Source: Colletes latitarsis (taxonomy: Eukaryota > Arthropoda > Insecta > Hymenoptera > Colletidae). Taken from it: a stretch of DNA of 64,000 bases. The stretch lies in NCBI RefSeq assembly GCF_051014445.1, contig NC_135141.1, positions 124,001-188,000 on the forward strand, in the 5' to 3' direction. The notes under the pieces were generated by a model. The model made no database searches and had not been told where the DNA came from. It saw nothing but the letters and a program-made list of their open reading frames with translations. A program made the translations under genes and the position numbers. Shown piece after piece: positions 1 through 6,811 of the stretch. The stretch's first letter is position 1, and each line of letters begins with the position of its first letter.

Positions 1-298
1 ATACTATCAACATGTATATCGTTCTTTAACTTGCCCATTTAGATATTTATATACTTGTATAAATATAAACCCACACTAAAATCATGTAAATATCTAAATC
101 ATTTTTAAATCTATGATTTGGAAAATTTTAGGGACTTGGAACTTAATTAATCTTTTATCTTACAGTTTTATCACACTTTAGAAGATAAAAATCATAATAA
201 TAATTTAATTTATTTTGCATAAAAACAGTCCTCTTCGTGCCTTTATATTTTCATTTTCTATGACCAAAAATTCGAAATTCGTTTCATTTTTACAAAAA

Positions 299-326
299 AA
301 GTGATTGGGATGTCCCCCAATCACTT
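299..326. repeat. Perfect 11-bp inverted repeat, 6-base loop
   Basis: AAGTGATTGGG (299-309) pairs perfectly with CCCAATCACTT (316-326) around the loop ATGTCC. An A run precedes it on the plus strand, so on the minus strand the hairpin is followed by a T run, the shape of an intrinsic or Pol III-type terminator. It is conserved without change in all nine copies. Its role is unknown; in a eukaryote a bacterial-type terminator would have no expected function. Confidence 0.7.
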
Positions 327-493
327 ATAAGTATCATTTGTCGATTATCTTAAATATCTTATTATATTTTTTCTATACTAAATTTTCAAACCTCTTTACC
401 TTGATATCTTCTTTTTCATGTAATTTGAATACTTTTCTAAAGTAATCTTTTGTAAAATGTTCTGTTAATCTAAATTATCTAATAAATCTATAT

Positions 494-511
494 CAGAATT
501 AGTTAATTCTG
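494..511. repeat. Perfect 8-bp inverted repeat, 2-base spacer
   Basis: CAGAATTA and TAATTCTG are separated by GT. It is a near-palindrome that can extrude as a cruciform in AT-rich DNA. No protein-binding assignment is possible. Confidence 0.5.
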
Positions 512-981
512 TTGTAAGATAAGTGAAAAATCAATGAAGACGAAGTTGCCAATATCAATTAAGTCAACTACTTTTGGTAATACATTTGGTTAAACATTCT
601 TTCTTATTTTTTATCTCTGAATTTCGAGATTACACAGATTAAAAAAATTTGTCTCTCTTTATTATTGTATCTATTTTTTCAGAGGGTAAATAGGTTCGTC
701 ATCCCCTTCTTCATTTGGCTTATCTTCATTTTCTTTCTTTCTTTCTCTATTTGAAATTTGAAAAGTCTATCCTTCTTTTATTAACTTAACCCAGACCTAA
801 CCAGACCACAATTCATCTTTCATATATTACTTCTAAATTCTTTCTTATTAATACTTTTCTGTATTAAAAAGTAAGTAGTCTTTCATGTGATGCTTATTCA
901 ACATTCTTACTACAGCTTGGTGTTGTTGTTGTTTCTTTTTTTTACCAAGAATAAAGTTATTTAAGAAGTTTATGCAGAAAA

Positions 982-993
982 TTTCACGTGAAA
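982..993. promoter_or_regulatory. Palindromic E-box TTTCACGTGAAA
   Basis: A perfect 12-base palindrome centred on CACGTG, the core bound by bHLH proteins of the Myc/Max/USF/Clock type. Two more CACGTG cores occur in the unit, at 3030-3035 and 6699-6704. No clear promoter lies beside it, so this is only a candidate site and could be chance. Confidence 0.2.
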
Positions 994-1080
994 AATTTAT
1001 TTTCTTAGAAAAGTACAACGTAGAACTACTATATATGATATGTTGTTTGTTTATAAAATCATCAATAACTACGTATAAAT

Positions 1081-1322
1081 ATGGAATTATTCTATATTCT
1101 AACATTTTTCAATAATTGTATTAACCATATATCCAAGCTAACCAGTTTAGCCAGCATATGGACTTCTTTAACAGTTCTCCGTATTCCTTCAAATAGCATG
1201 TCATTAGTGTTGTACGCACTGCATCTCATATTATACGCAATTAATGTGACTTTTATACATATTATGCAACTGTATTATATCAACAAAGGGTGTAGAAACC
1301 CGTAAATAAATAAATAAATAAA
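1081..1322 (+). mobile_element. Possible 3' end of a non-LTR retrotransposon (LINE), truncated
   Basis: The segment ends in a small hairpin (GGGT 1288-1291 with ACCC 1298-1301) followed directly by five TAAA units (1303-1322). A short hairpin followed by a short tandem tail is a common 3' end for insect non-LTR retrotransposons such as the Jockey and R1 groups. A 74-codon frame fills 1081-1305 and stops just before the tail; it is rich in hydrophobic residues and shows no reverse transcriptase motif, so I do not call it a gene. The 5' limit is a guess, because no target-site duplication was identified. A free microsatellite beside chance sequence is the alternative. Copies lie at the same offset in all nine units (for example 8775-9016 and 62593-62834). 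Confidence 0.3.
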
Positions 1323-1658
1323 GAAGTATTAAAAAGAGGGTAACGTGGAACTTGAAATGATTTTTTAGTTATTTTCTTTGGATATTAAAGTAGATTTCAT
1401 TGGATGTAAGAGTAGATGTAATTGGACAGTTAAGTATTTTTTATTATACTGTTAAAGCAATGTGTTTTAAGGGGAGGAGGTTTAAACACCTCGCCTAACC
1501 TAACCTCGTCCGGATCTCGAGGGAAGGAACGCTGGGCAAATGGAAAATAATCGGTGCAAGTTGAATTTATTTTCGCTTAGTCGCCTTATACGATTAAGCC
1601 GTTTATTTCTTCTTAAATTTTACTCTTAATTACAATAGATAGAAGAAAATAATTTTCT
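1323..1658. other. AT-rich spacer with a short GC-richer patch
   Basis: Bases 1468-1560 are visibly GC-richer than their surroundings and contain CCTAACCTAACC at 1494-1505. A hairpin with one G-T pair lies at 1575-1599 (GCTTAGTCG with CGATTAAGC). On the minus strand, an acceptor-like site (TTTTCCATTTGCCCAG) ends at 1532, and AATAAA lies about 90 bases further on, at 1445-1440. These could form a last exon for the minus-strand frame at 3850-4086, but nothing proves it. Confidence 0.4.
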
Positions 1659-2246
1659 AATTTGTTGATGGCGACTTCGTTAAAAAGTAATTATTCCGTC
1701 GGTAAAATGCGCAAGATTTCGGGGGTAAAATGATTGTAATTGACCCCCGCAACCGCAAATAATTTTTCCAAAACGATTTGAATTGAATTTGTTTTCCCGT
1801 CGAACAACCGTTTTCACACCTTCTCGAATTTTTTTCTAGAAAGTGGGTAGGATTTCTGGGGTATGTCTAGTCACCAAAAATGATTGTAATTGACCCCCAC
1901 AGCTAACAATATTTTTTTCAGAACGATTTGAAATATTTTAATTTCGTCGAAAAATTTCACACCTTCTCGAATTTTTTTCTAGAAAGTGGGTAGGATTTCG
2001 AGGGTATGTGTCATTTGGTCACAATTACCAAAAATGATTGTAATTGACCCCCGCAACCGAAAATAATTTTTCCAAAACGATTTGAATTGAATTTTTTGTT
2101 TCTCTGTCACCTAATTAGATTTTCGGTAAGGAATTTTTTTCTCGAAAATGCGTAGGATCTCGGGGGTATGTGTAATGACCAAAAATTATTGCAATTTACC
2201 CTCACAACCGAAAATAATTTTTTTAGAACGATTTGAAAAATTTTTT
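1659..2246 (-). mobile_element. Truncated relative of the 4951-6166 TIR element, opposite orientation
   Basis: It begins with sequence matching the inner part of the 115-bp terminal repeat (AATTTGTTGATGG, then CTTCGTTAAAAAG). It continues with four degenerate direct repeats of about 150 bases, whose TGATTGTAATTGACCCCC-type cores start near 1731, 1881, 2035 and 2185. The same cores occur as reverse complements inside the complete element at 4951-6166, so the two copies are inverted relative to each other. The outer 77 or so bases of the terminal repeat are missing on the left, and no terminal repeat is seen on the right. Copies at 9353, 17039, 24723, 32415, 40109, 47803, 55487 and 63171 look the same. 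Confidence 0.75.
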
Positions 2247-2720
2247 ACCTCTTGTTTTGTAGTTGTTCCTTCCGATCCATAGGATTTAAAAGATTTATGA
2301 AAAATCTTTTAAATGTTTCATATAAATCTTGGCAAGAATTAAATTTTCTGTAAAAAAAAATTAAATAAATTTGTTCTCTGCCTTCTCTAGAAAAGAAAAA
2401 ATTAAATGAGATGAAATCTTATACATTACATGCTTACTTAAATCGCATTGAAAACGAATACCACAAATGTTTCAGAATAATCTGCAAAATGGTCTCACTC
2501 GCAAAGGGTTAATTGAGAAATAAATGTTTGGTAATTGAAAACAGGTAAGCAGGTTATTAACCAGCTGTTTTTTTCGCTAAGACAAATTGAAAACTCGGTT
2601 CTAACAAGGAAAAGTTGGAATGGTACCCGGTTTTGGGTTAGGTTTTACTTTAAGATATGTATTATTAAAGTTATTACAGGTACTATTTTCCGAAATAGAA
2701 CTATATTCTATTCACCACTA
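2247..2720. other. AT-rich spacer
   Basis: Contains the 12-bp hairpin at 2285-2313 and a small imperfect palindrome around GGTTATTAACC near 2550. An 88-codon open frame (2535-2801) crosses into the Pol III-like segment and has no recognisable domain; I regard it as chance. Confidence 0.5.
2285..2313. repeat. Perfect 12-bp inverted repeat, 5-base loop
   Basis: TTTAAAAGATTT (2285-2296) and AAATCTTTTAAA (2302-2313) flank the loop ATGAA. This is the longest perfect stem with a short loop that I found in the unit. It lies just outside the truncated transposon and may be unrelated to it. AT-rich hairpins of this size can arise by chance. Confidence 0.6.
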
Positions 2721-2806
2721 ATCAGCGTGGCCGTGAGTGATAAGGTGTTTGCCTGCAAGTTCGAGCTTCTTCTTTTGCTCTGCAGATTCGAACCCTGGTA
2801 GAAGAA
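2721..2806 (+). mobile_element. tRNA-derived SINE-like segment with Pol III boxes
   Basis: A-box-like TGGCCGTGAGTG starts at 2728, followed by GATAAGGTGTTTGCCTGCAAG. A good B box (GATTCGAACCC) spans 2785-2795. The layout resembles serine-type tRNA heads (TGGCCGAGTGG, then a CTCTGCA-like variable arm). A run of eight T (2810-2817) follows and would stop RNA polymerase III. It is not a working tRNA gene: the T stem has about three of five pairs, the acceptor arms do not pair, the D loop has an extra base and no normal anticodon stem forms. I infer the head of a SINE or a tRNA pseudogene that might still be transcribed as a short RNA of about 90 bases. Other copies start at 10415, 18101, 25785, 33477, 41171, 48865 and 56549. 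Confidence 0.5.
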
Positions 2807-3849
2807 ATCTTTTTTTTATTTTTTCAATCATATTTTCGTACAATCAAGTACACATAACATGTGACATTATATTTTTGTATGCCCTTCGAATATTTCTTTT
2901 TTTTTAAGTTGAATTTAACCAAAATTACATTTATAACATAATATGTTATTTTCAATGTACGAAGTACATGAATCTGAAAAATGATGGTACTTTTCGTAAA
3001 AACAGTCAAAACATAAAAATTTCAAGCACCACGTGCATCTAACGAAAGTTCTGTTTTCACAGAAATTACAGAAATTATTTTCTATTTAATGATGATGATG
3101 GTGGAATGGAATGACCGCTTCATTTACATTGATAAAATGTGAACGATTTTCGGATAGTCGTACCTCGTACTTTTTACCTTATACTTGAGGTAAAAAGGGG
3201 TATAACCGGGTAAAACAGTTTTATGACATTACCTGCTAACTCATGTTACTGTTCTGATGAAAATGAAACGCTATGTTTTGTATTCGACTATGTCCTTTTA
3301 AAATTTTTAATCCAACCCATACTTTGTATTAAACTGGTAAACGGGATCACTTTTCTTTTGTGGTTTAAACGGTTTGGTGGTGCACGTTATTAATTTTGAT
3401 GGATCGATACAATTATTTTTTTATGCAAAGTTAAGCCAAATCAAACTAGTTAATATATATTTAGTTCGTCATAACAAATTGATAATTATACGGTTATCTA
3501 AAAACATATCGAGGAAAATCATTATTAATTAATTTCTGCAACTATTAATTCTACTACTAAGTTTTGTTTATGTTATAAAAATAAGATAATAACTCTTCTT
3601 ATTGAAAAATCCCACAGCGTGCACGATACTGGCAAAGAGTGGATTCTCATTTTAATTTATTAATTTTCAATCTTAAACTATTGATTTTGAAAAATCGTAT
3701 TAATAATATACATATGTTACGCTCACATATAAGAATAATAATAAGAAAAAAATTTCTTTTTTTTTTCAATAATTAAAATATGATCAGGGGGTTTTAAAAC
3801 CCATTTATTTTCGTAAAATAAATTTTACAAAATTTCTTTTTCAAACTAC
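2807..3849. other. AT-rich spacer without a gene
   Basis: No supportable gene. It contains palindromes at 2933-2949 (ATAACATA/ATATGTTAT) and 2955-2969 (ATGTAC-GAA-GTACAT), a CACGTG at 3030-3035, the hairpin at 3171-3196 and a GGGTTTTAAAACCC palindrome at 3789-3802. A 61-codon minus-strand frame at 2824-3009 is AT-driven and has no domain. Confidence 0.55.
3171..3196. repeat. Perfect 9-bp inverted repeat, 8-base loop
   Basis: TTTTTACCT (3171-3179) pairs with AGGTAAAAA (3188-3196). It has no assigned function and is unchanged between the copies I compared. Confidence 0.5.
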
Positions 3850-4086
3850 TTACGTACTTTGCTTATGTGCGCCTACATCGTCATGTGCGTCGGAAAGTAA
3901 AAATGCCTGGGCAGTCAGTCGAGAATCTCGACTCGAGATTCCAAATCGTATGCCGTTGACGGGAGGTCGGATTTCAGTTGTTAAGAGCGAGAAGGCAAAT
4001 GTGAGCCTTTCTCTCTCGACTCTCACGAGGCGGTCCGAAATTACTTCGGGCAGCGTCAGTTTGCCTTTGTCGACTTTCCGAAACAT
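3850..4086 (-). CDS. Candidate first coding exon, minus strand, unknown product
   Basis: I do not recognise this 78-codon frame. It fills a GC-richer island (about 3862-4150) inside AT-rich DNA and stays open upstream of the ATG to about 4120. Its stop codon lies inside a perfect donor-type GTAAGT (3853-3848), so in a spliced message the frame would continue through the junction in phase 2. The point where the sequence turns AT-rich coincides with this donor, as expected for an exon edge. The peptide begins MFRKVDKGKLTLPEV and is charged, with no signal peptide or membrane segment seen. One possible acceptor is at 1532, but it adds only about 12 codons. An 89-codon plus-strand frame (3950-4219) covers the same DNA, and one of the two must be a shadow. 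Identical at 11544, 19230, 26914, 34606, 42300, 49994 and 57678. Confidence 0.25.
   Translation of the reverse strand: MFRKVDKGKLTLPEVISDRLVRVERERLTFAFSLLTTEIRPPVNGIRFGISSRDSRLTAQAFLLSDAHDDVGAHKQST
3923..3941. repeat. 19-base palindrome GAATCTCGA-C-TCGAGATTC
   Basis: Two perfect 9-base arms around a central C, inside the GC-richer island. It could be a binding site for a symmetric dimer. It also lies within the minus-strand frame, where it encodes part of GISSRDSRL, so coding constraint cannot be separated from a regulatory role. Confidence 0.45.
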
Positions 4087-4220
4087 TACGAGCTCACGTA
4101 CGCGTGAGAGAGCACACTATGCCTTCGGTGCACTTCTGGCACCTCTGATTTCAGACACTTCCTCTAAACCAATCAAAAAACTTTTCGAACAAAAGTTACA
4201 CAGAAATGACAACACTTGAC

Positions 4221-4743
4221 AAGAAATTGCAATAGTAGAAATTAGCAAAACAGTTTTTATTCAACAAAAAATCAAGGTCGTTTCAATTTTTTTTTAACAA
4301 AAATATATAATTTTAAATATATAATCGATTTGTTTGTTGTATCTTTGTATTCTCTTTAAAAAAAAAGTGTAAGAGGTCTTAGGTCGAAAATTGACTGGAA
4401 TTCTTTAGAAGCTATGATTTTTCTTCCGAATTCCCATTCACGCGACACACTGTCTCCGCTCCGCCGCCCCCGGAGGAGGATTAAACTTCATTAAATAAAC
4501 GAAATACAGTTTGAAACCCTCCTATAACACGGTAGATCGGTTCCTATTACAAATGCCGTGTTGTCTGAAACCGTGTTATATGAGACCTAACCCAGAGCCA
4601 GTTCACTCGAAAAGGGAGGGGAGTTATGGTCCGAAAACTTATTAAAAACGAATATTTTTTTTTAATTCAATGACAGAATTTACCACACAGTATTTGTTTA
4701 AATAAGTAATATATTTAACATAACAGGAAATAATTAAATAAAT
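4221..4743. other. AT-rich stretch with CCGTGTTATA-type motifs and the 2-base variable site
   Basis: Contains CCTATAACACGG (4521-4532, inverted), CCGTGTTGT (4556-4564) and CCGTGTTATATGAGACC (4571-4587). Three related motifs lie beyond the 1.2-kb transposon, at 6433-6483, so these may be two halves of one older repeat split by the insertion. The length variant (CCTATTACAAATG or CCTATAAAATG, around 4546) sits between two of these motifs. No gene is seen. Confidence 0.5.
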
Positions 4744-4863
4744 ATGAATGAGCGCAAGCAGGCTGTTGCAGCTCGTAATGCAAATCAAAACGTAACATAC
4801 GAGAAACGTCGCGAGAAGGCGTCCCCAAGACGAAAGAAACAAAACCGTCAACGATGTGAATGA
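4744..4863 (+). CDS. Small 39-codon open frame, very basic peptide, unknown
   Basis: I do not recognise it. The frame opens just after an in-frame TAA (4735-4737), has A at -3 of the ATG and ends at TGA 4861-4863. Thirteen of 39 residues are Lys or Arg, clustered towards the C-terminus (YEKRREKASPRRKKQNRQR), which resembles a nuclear-localisation or nucleic-acid-binding tail. The DNA is GC-richer than its flanks. It lies 87 bases before the TIR transposon, so it may be a remnant of a longer gene cut by that insertion. A chance frame is a real alternative at this length. Other copies start at 12438, 20122, 27806, 35500, 43194, 50886 and 58570. Confidence 0.2.
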   Translation: MNERKQAVAARNANQNVTYEKRREKASPRRKKQNRQRCE

Positions 4864-4950
4864 CGCGCATCTCAACGACCCATTTTATATCAAACACATA
4901 TAGATCGCTTTCTCACATTCTACATAAGCAATTTAATTTTTCTATGTATA

Positions 4951-6166
4951 CAGGGTGTTCGACCACCCCTGGGAAAAATTTTAATGGGAGATTCTAGAGG
5001 CCAAAATAAGACGAAAATCAAGAATACCAATTTGTTGATGGAGGCTTCGTTAAAACGTTATTAACAATTAAATTAAAAAATTTCAAATCGTTTTGGAAAA
5101 ATTATTTTCGGTTGCCAATTCGGGGGTCAAGTACAATCATTTTTTATGAATACACATATCCCCGACAATCCTACCCTCCTTCGAGAAAAAAAGTTCGGGT
5201 AGGTGGTGAAATTTCTCGGCGAAAAAAAAAATTTTTCAAATCGTTCTAAAAAAATTATTTCCGATTGCAAGGGTCGATTATAATCATTTTTTATGAATAG
5301 ATATACCCCGGAAATCCTACCCAGTTTGGAGAAAAAAATTCGAGAAGGTGTGAAATTTTTCAACAAAATTAAAAAATTTTAAATCGTTCTAAAAAAATTA
5401 TTTCTGATTGCAGGGACCAATTATAATAATTTTTGGTCGATAGACATACCCTCGAAATCGTAACCATTTTCGAGAAAAAAATTCCTTACCGAAAATATAA
5501 TTTCAGGCGAAAAATGCTTCCCGTAAATTTTATGTTTGAATCTTTAAAACACCATAACTTCTGAACGGATTGGACGATTTTAATGTTAAAAAAGCCAAAC
5601 GCCGCGTATTTTAGTGTAGAATATGTAACAATTGTAAAAATATTGGAAAGGTTGTTCCTTGGCCCCGTAATGTTAGAAAACCCCCATAAAAATGGTCCAA
5701 TTTTCAACTTAGATAGCCATAACTCCTATAATAGTGAATATATTTCAATGAAACTTTTTTCTCAAGTAGAGCCCATAGGTACCTACAAAAAAGTATTAAA
5801 CAACTTTTCTGTAGGACGTCAAGCGAAATTATTAAAAATCAAAAACGAATTTTTAAGAAAAATCAACAGGGGATAGGTAGGTAGGTAGGTAGGTGCCTAA
5901 ATTTTGTCGGCGAAATTGAAAAGTTTCAAATCGTTCTGGAAAAATTATTTTCGGTTGCGGAGGTAAATTATAATCATTTTCGGTGAATAGACATACTCCC
6001 GAAATCTTACCCACTTTCGAGAAAAAATTCAGTATTGGCGGAACTTTAAACGTTAATAACTTTTTAACGAAGCCACCATCAACAAATTGGTATTCTTGAT
6101 TTTCGTCTTATTTTGGCCTCTAGAATCTCCCATTAATATTTTTCCCAAGGGTGGCCGAACACCCTT
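4951..6166. mobile_element. Non-autonomous TIR DNA transposon, about 1.2 kb, copy 1
   Basis: The 115-bp terminal inverted repeats (4951-5065 and 6052-6166) differ at only six positions; the ends read CAGGGTGTTCG and CGAACACCCTT. Flanks are TATA on the left and ATATAT on the right, so a TA target duplication, as made by Tc1/mariner-type transposases, is possible but not resolved. The interior has direct repeats of about 145 bases with CAATCATTTTT-type cores near 5134, 5281, 5424 and 5971. A central part at about 5490-5920 carries two related CCATAACT motifs (about 5551 and 5718) and (TAGG)5 at 5874-5893. The longest frame is 97 codons (5583-5876) and lacks any DDE transposase motif, so the element depends on an enzyme from elsewhere. 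Every tandem unit has it at the same place, so it was present before amplification. Confidence 0.85.
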
Positions 6167-6167
6167 A

Positions 6168-6228
6168 TATATATGTATGTATGTATGTATGTATAACAGA
6201 AAACAAAAAAACAAAAAAACAAAAAAAC
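6168..6228. repeat. Microsatellite block: (GTAT)n then variable (AAAAAAAC)n
   Basis: An ATAT/GTAT tract borders the right end of the transposon and is followed by AAAAAAAC units at 6205-6228. Unit number by copy is 3, 2, 2, 3, 3, 3, 2, 2 for copies 1 to 8. Each step changes the unit length by 8 bases. Replication slippage or exchange between copies can both explain it. Confidence 0.9.
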
Positions 6229-6519
6229 ACAAAAAATATTATTTTAATTTAACGCAACCTTAATTTAATAAATTATAATTTCTAATAATATATTTTTTCA
6301 TGTAAAGCCACTATATTTCTTTCATTGTTCTTTCGCGTCATTACTTTAAGGTAATTTAGGTTTTAAATATGTTAAGCAAAAATCATGTTATCCAGTGCTG
6401 TACAAAGTTTTATGTTTTCGCAATTTTCTTATCGTGTTAGAGCGAAAGCGTGTTATAGGGGATATGATGCCGTGTTGTAGGGGACAAGCATCCCTGTATA
6501 GGGAAATTCTCTTTTACAA
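6229..6519. other. AT-rich stretch ending in CGTGTTATAGGGG-type motifs
   Basis: Related motifs occur at 6433-6440 (CGTGTTAG), 6449-6462 (GCGTGTTATAGGGG) and 6470-6483 (CCGTGTTGTAGGGG), directly upstream of the 81-codon frame. Short direct repeats in this position could be regulatory or the remains of a dispersed repeat. No gene is seen. Confidence 0.45.
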
Positions 6520-6765
6520 ATGTCGACGGAATCCCGACGTAACACCTGTATCCACGAGTTGTTATTAATGAAGTTGAAGGTAGACGATCAACCAAGATTC
6601 ACACGTAACCAGTCTTCCGAATTCAAGGACACTTCAATTTGGCGACAAGCATGGGATGCTGCTCACGAAATACACGAAACTTTCGTCGTGAGAGTAGCAC
6701 GTGAAATTTACTTACATAACCTAAATCGAGCACGTACTCTACCTCACTTACGGGCACGAACGTAA
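6520..6765 (+). CDS. 81-codon open frame, unknown product
   Basis: I do not recognise the product. The peptide starts MSTESRRNTCIHELLLMKL and is mixed and charged, with two Trp (WRQAWDAAHEI) and an Arg-rich end (RARTLPHLRART). No signal peptide, membrane segment or known domain is visible. The DNA is clearly less AT-rich than its flanks, and the other two forward frames close within about 20 codons of the start. Forty bases after the stop is a near-perfect donor, AAAG|GTAAGT, with GT at 6805-6806. An AATAAA follows at 6870-6875, so either an intron in the 3' region or an unspliced message ending near 6890 is possible. Identical at 14206, 21890, 29582, 37276, 44970, 52654 and 60338. It could be a fragment of an old gene or mobile element. 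Confidence 0.3.
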   Translation: MSTESRRNTCIHELLLMKLKVDDQPRFTRNQSSEFKDTSIWRQAWDAAHEIHETFVVRVAREIYLHNLNRARTLPHLRART

Positions 6766-6802
6766 GGCGATTTATACAGTCGATATCGCCGATTTTTACA
6801 AA

Positions 6803-6811
6803 AGGTAAGTT
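6803..6811 (+). other. Candidate splice donor (AAG|GTAAGTT)
   Basis: A close match to the metazoan donor consensus at the point where base composition turns AT-rich. Possible acceptors are TTTCTCCTTTCATTATTAG ending at 7018 and TGATTTTACAG ending at 7071, giving introns of about 214 or 267 bases, within the usual insect range. There is no RNA evidence. Confidence 0.35.

Larger units (their letters stand above)
1..847. other. AT-rich spacer without a gene
   Basis: No credible coding frame. It holds two hairpins listed separately (299-326 and 494-511) and a short CTTT tract near 730-747. The same stretch opens every unit. I see no promoter, RNA gene or mobile-element end that I can support. 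Confidence 0.6.

Noticed and set aside
299..326. Bacterial intrinsic terminator or histone-type 3' stem-loop
   Set aside because: The context is eukaryotic with no gene in front, and the stem does not match the histone hairpin consensus.
848..1105. 85-codon minus-strand open frame
   Set aside because: Composition follows AT-rich DNA (Ile, Lys, Phe, Asn) and includes a homopolymer KKKKQQQ section; no domain or start context.
1494..1505. CCTAACCTAACC as arthropod telomere repeat
   Set aside because: Only about two and a half TTAGG units in an internal position of each 7.69-kb copy; not a telomere tract.
2721..2806. Functional tRNA-Ser gene
   Set aside because: Acceptor arms do not pair, the T stem is broken and there is no normal anticodon stem, despite good A- and B-like boxes.
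3950..4219. 89-codon plus-strand open frame
   Set aside because: Covers the same island as the minus-strand frame, which has the better exon-boundary support; Ser/Thr-rich and no domain. It remains possible but is the weaker of the two.
4642..4897. Two overlapping minus-strand frames of 77 and 60 codons
   Set aside because: They overlap each other and the 39-codon plus-strand frame; likely shadows.
5127..5876. Frames of 73 to 97 codons inside the TIR element as transposase remnants
   Set aside because: No DDE/DDD catalytic pattern or helix-turn-helix, and they run through the element's own direct repeats.
5874..5893. (TAGG)5 as telomere or CRISPR-like repeat
   Set aside because: A four-base microsatellite inside the transposon, with no spacers and no five-base TTAGG period.
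4951..6166. Foldback-type transposon
   Set aside because: The internal repeats all point the same way; only the 115-bp ends are inverted.
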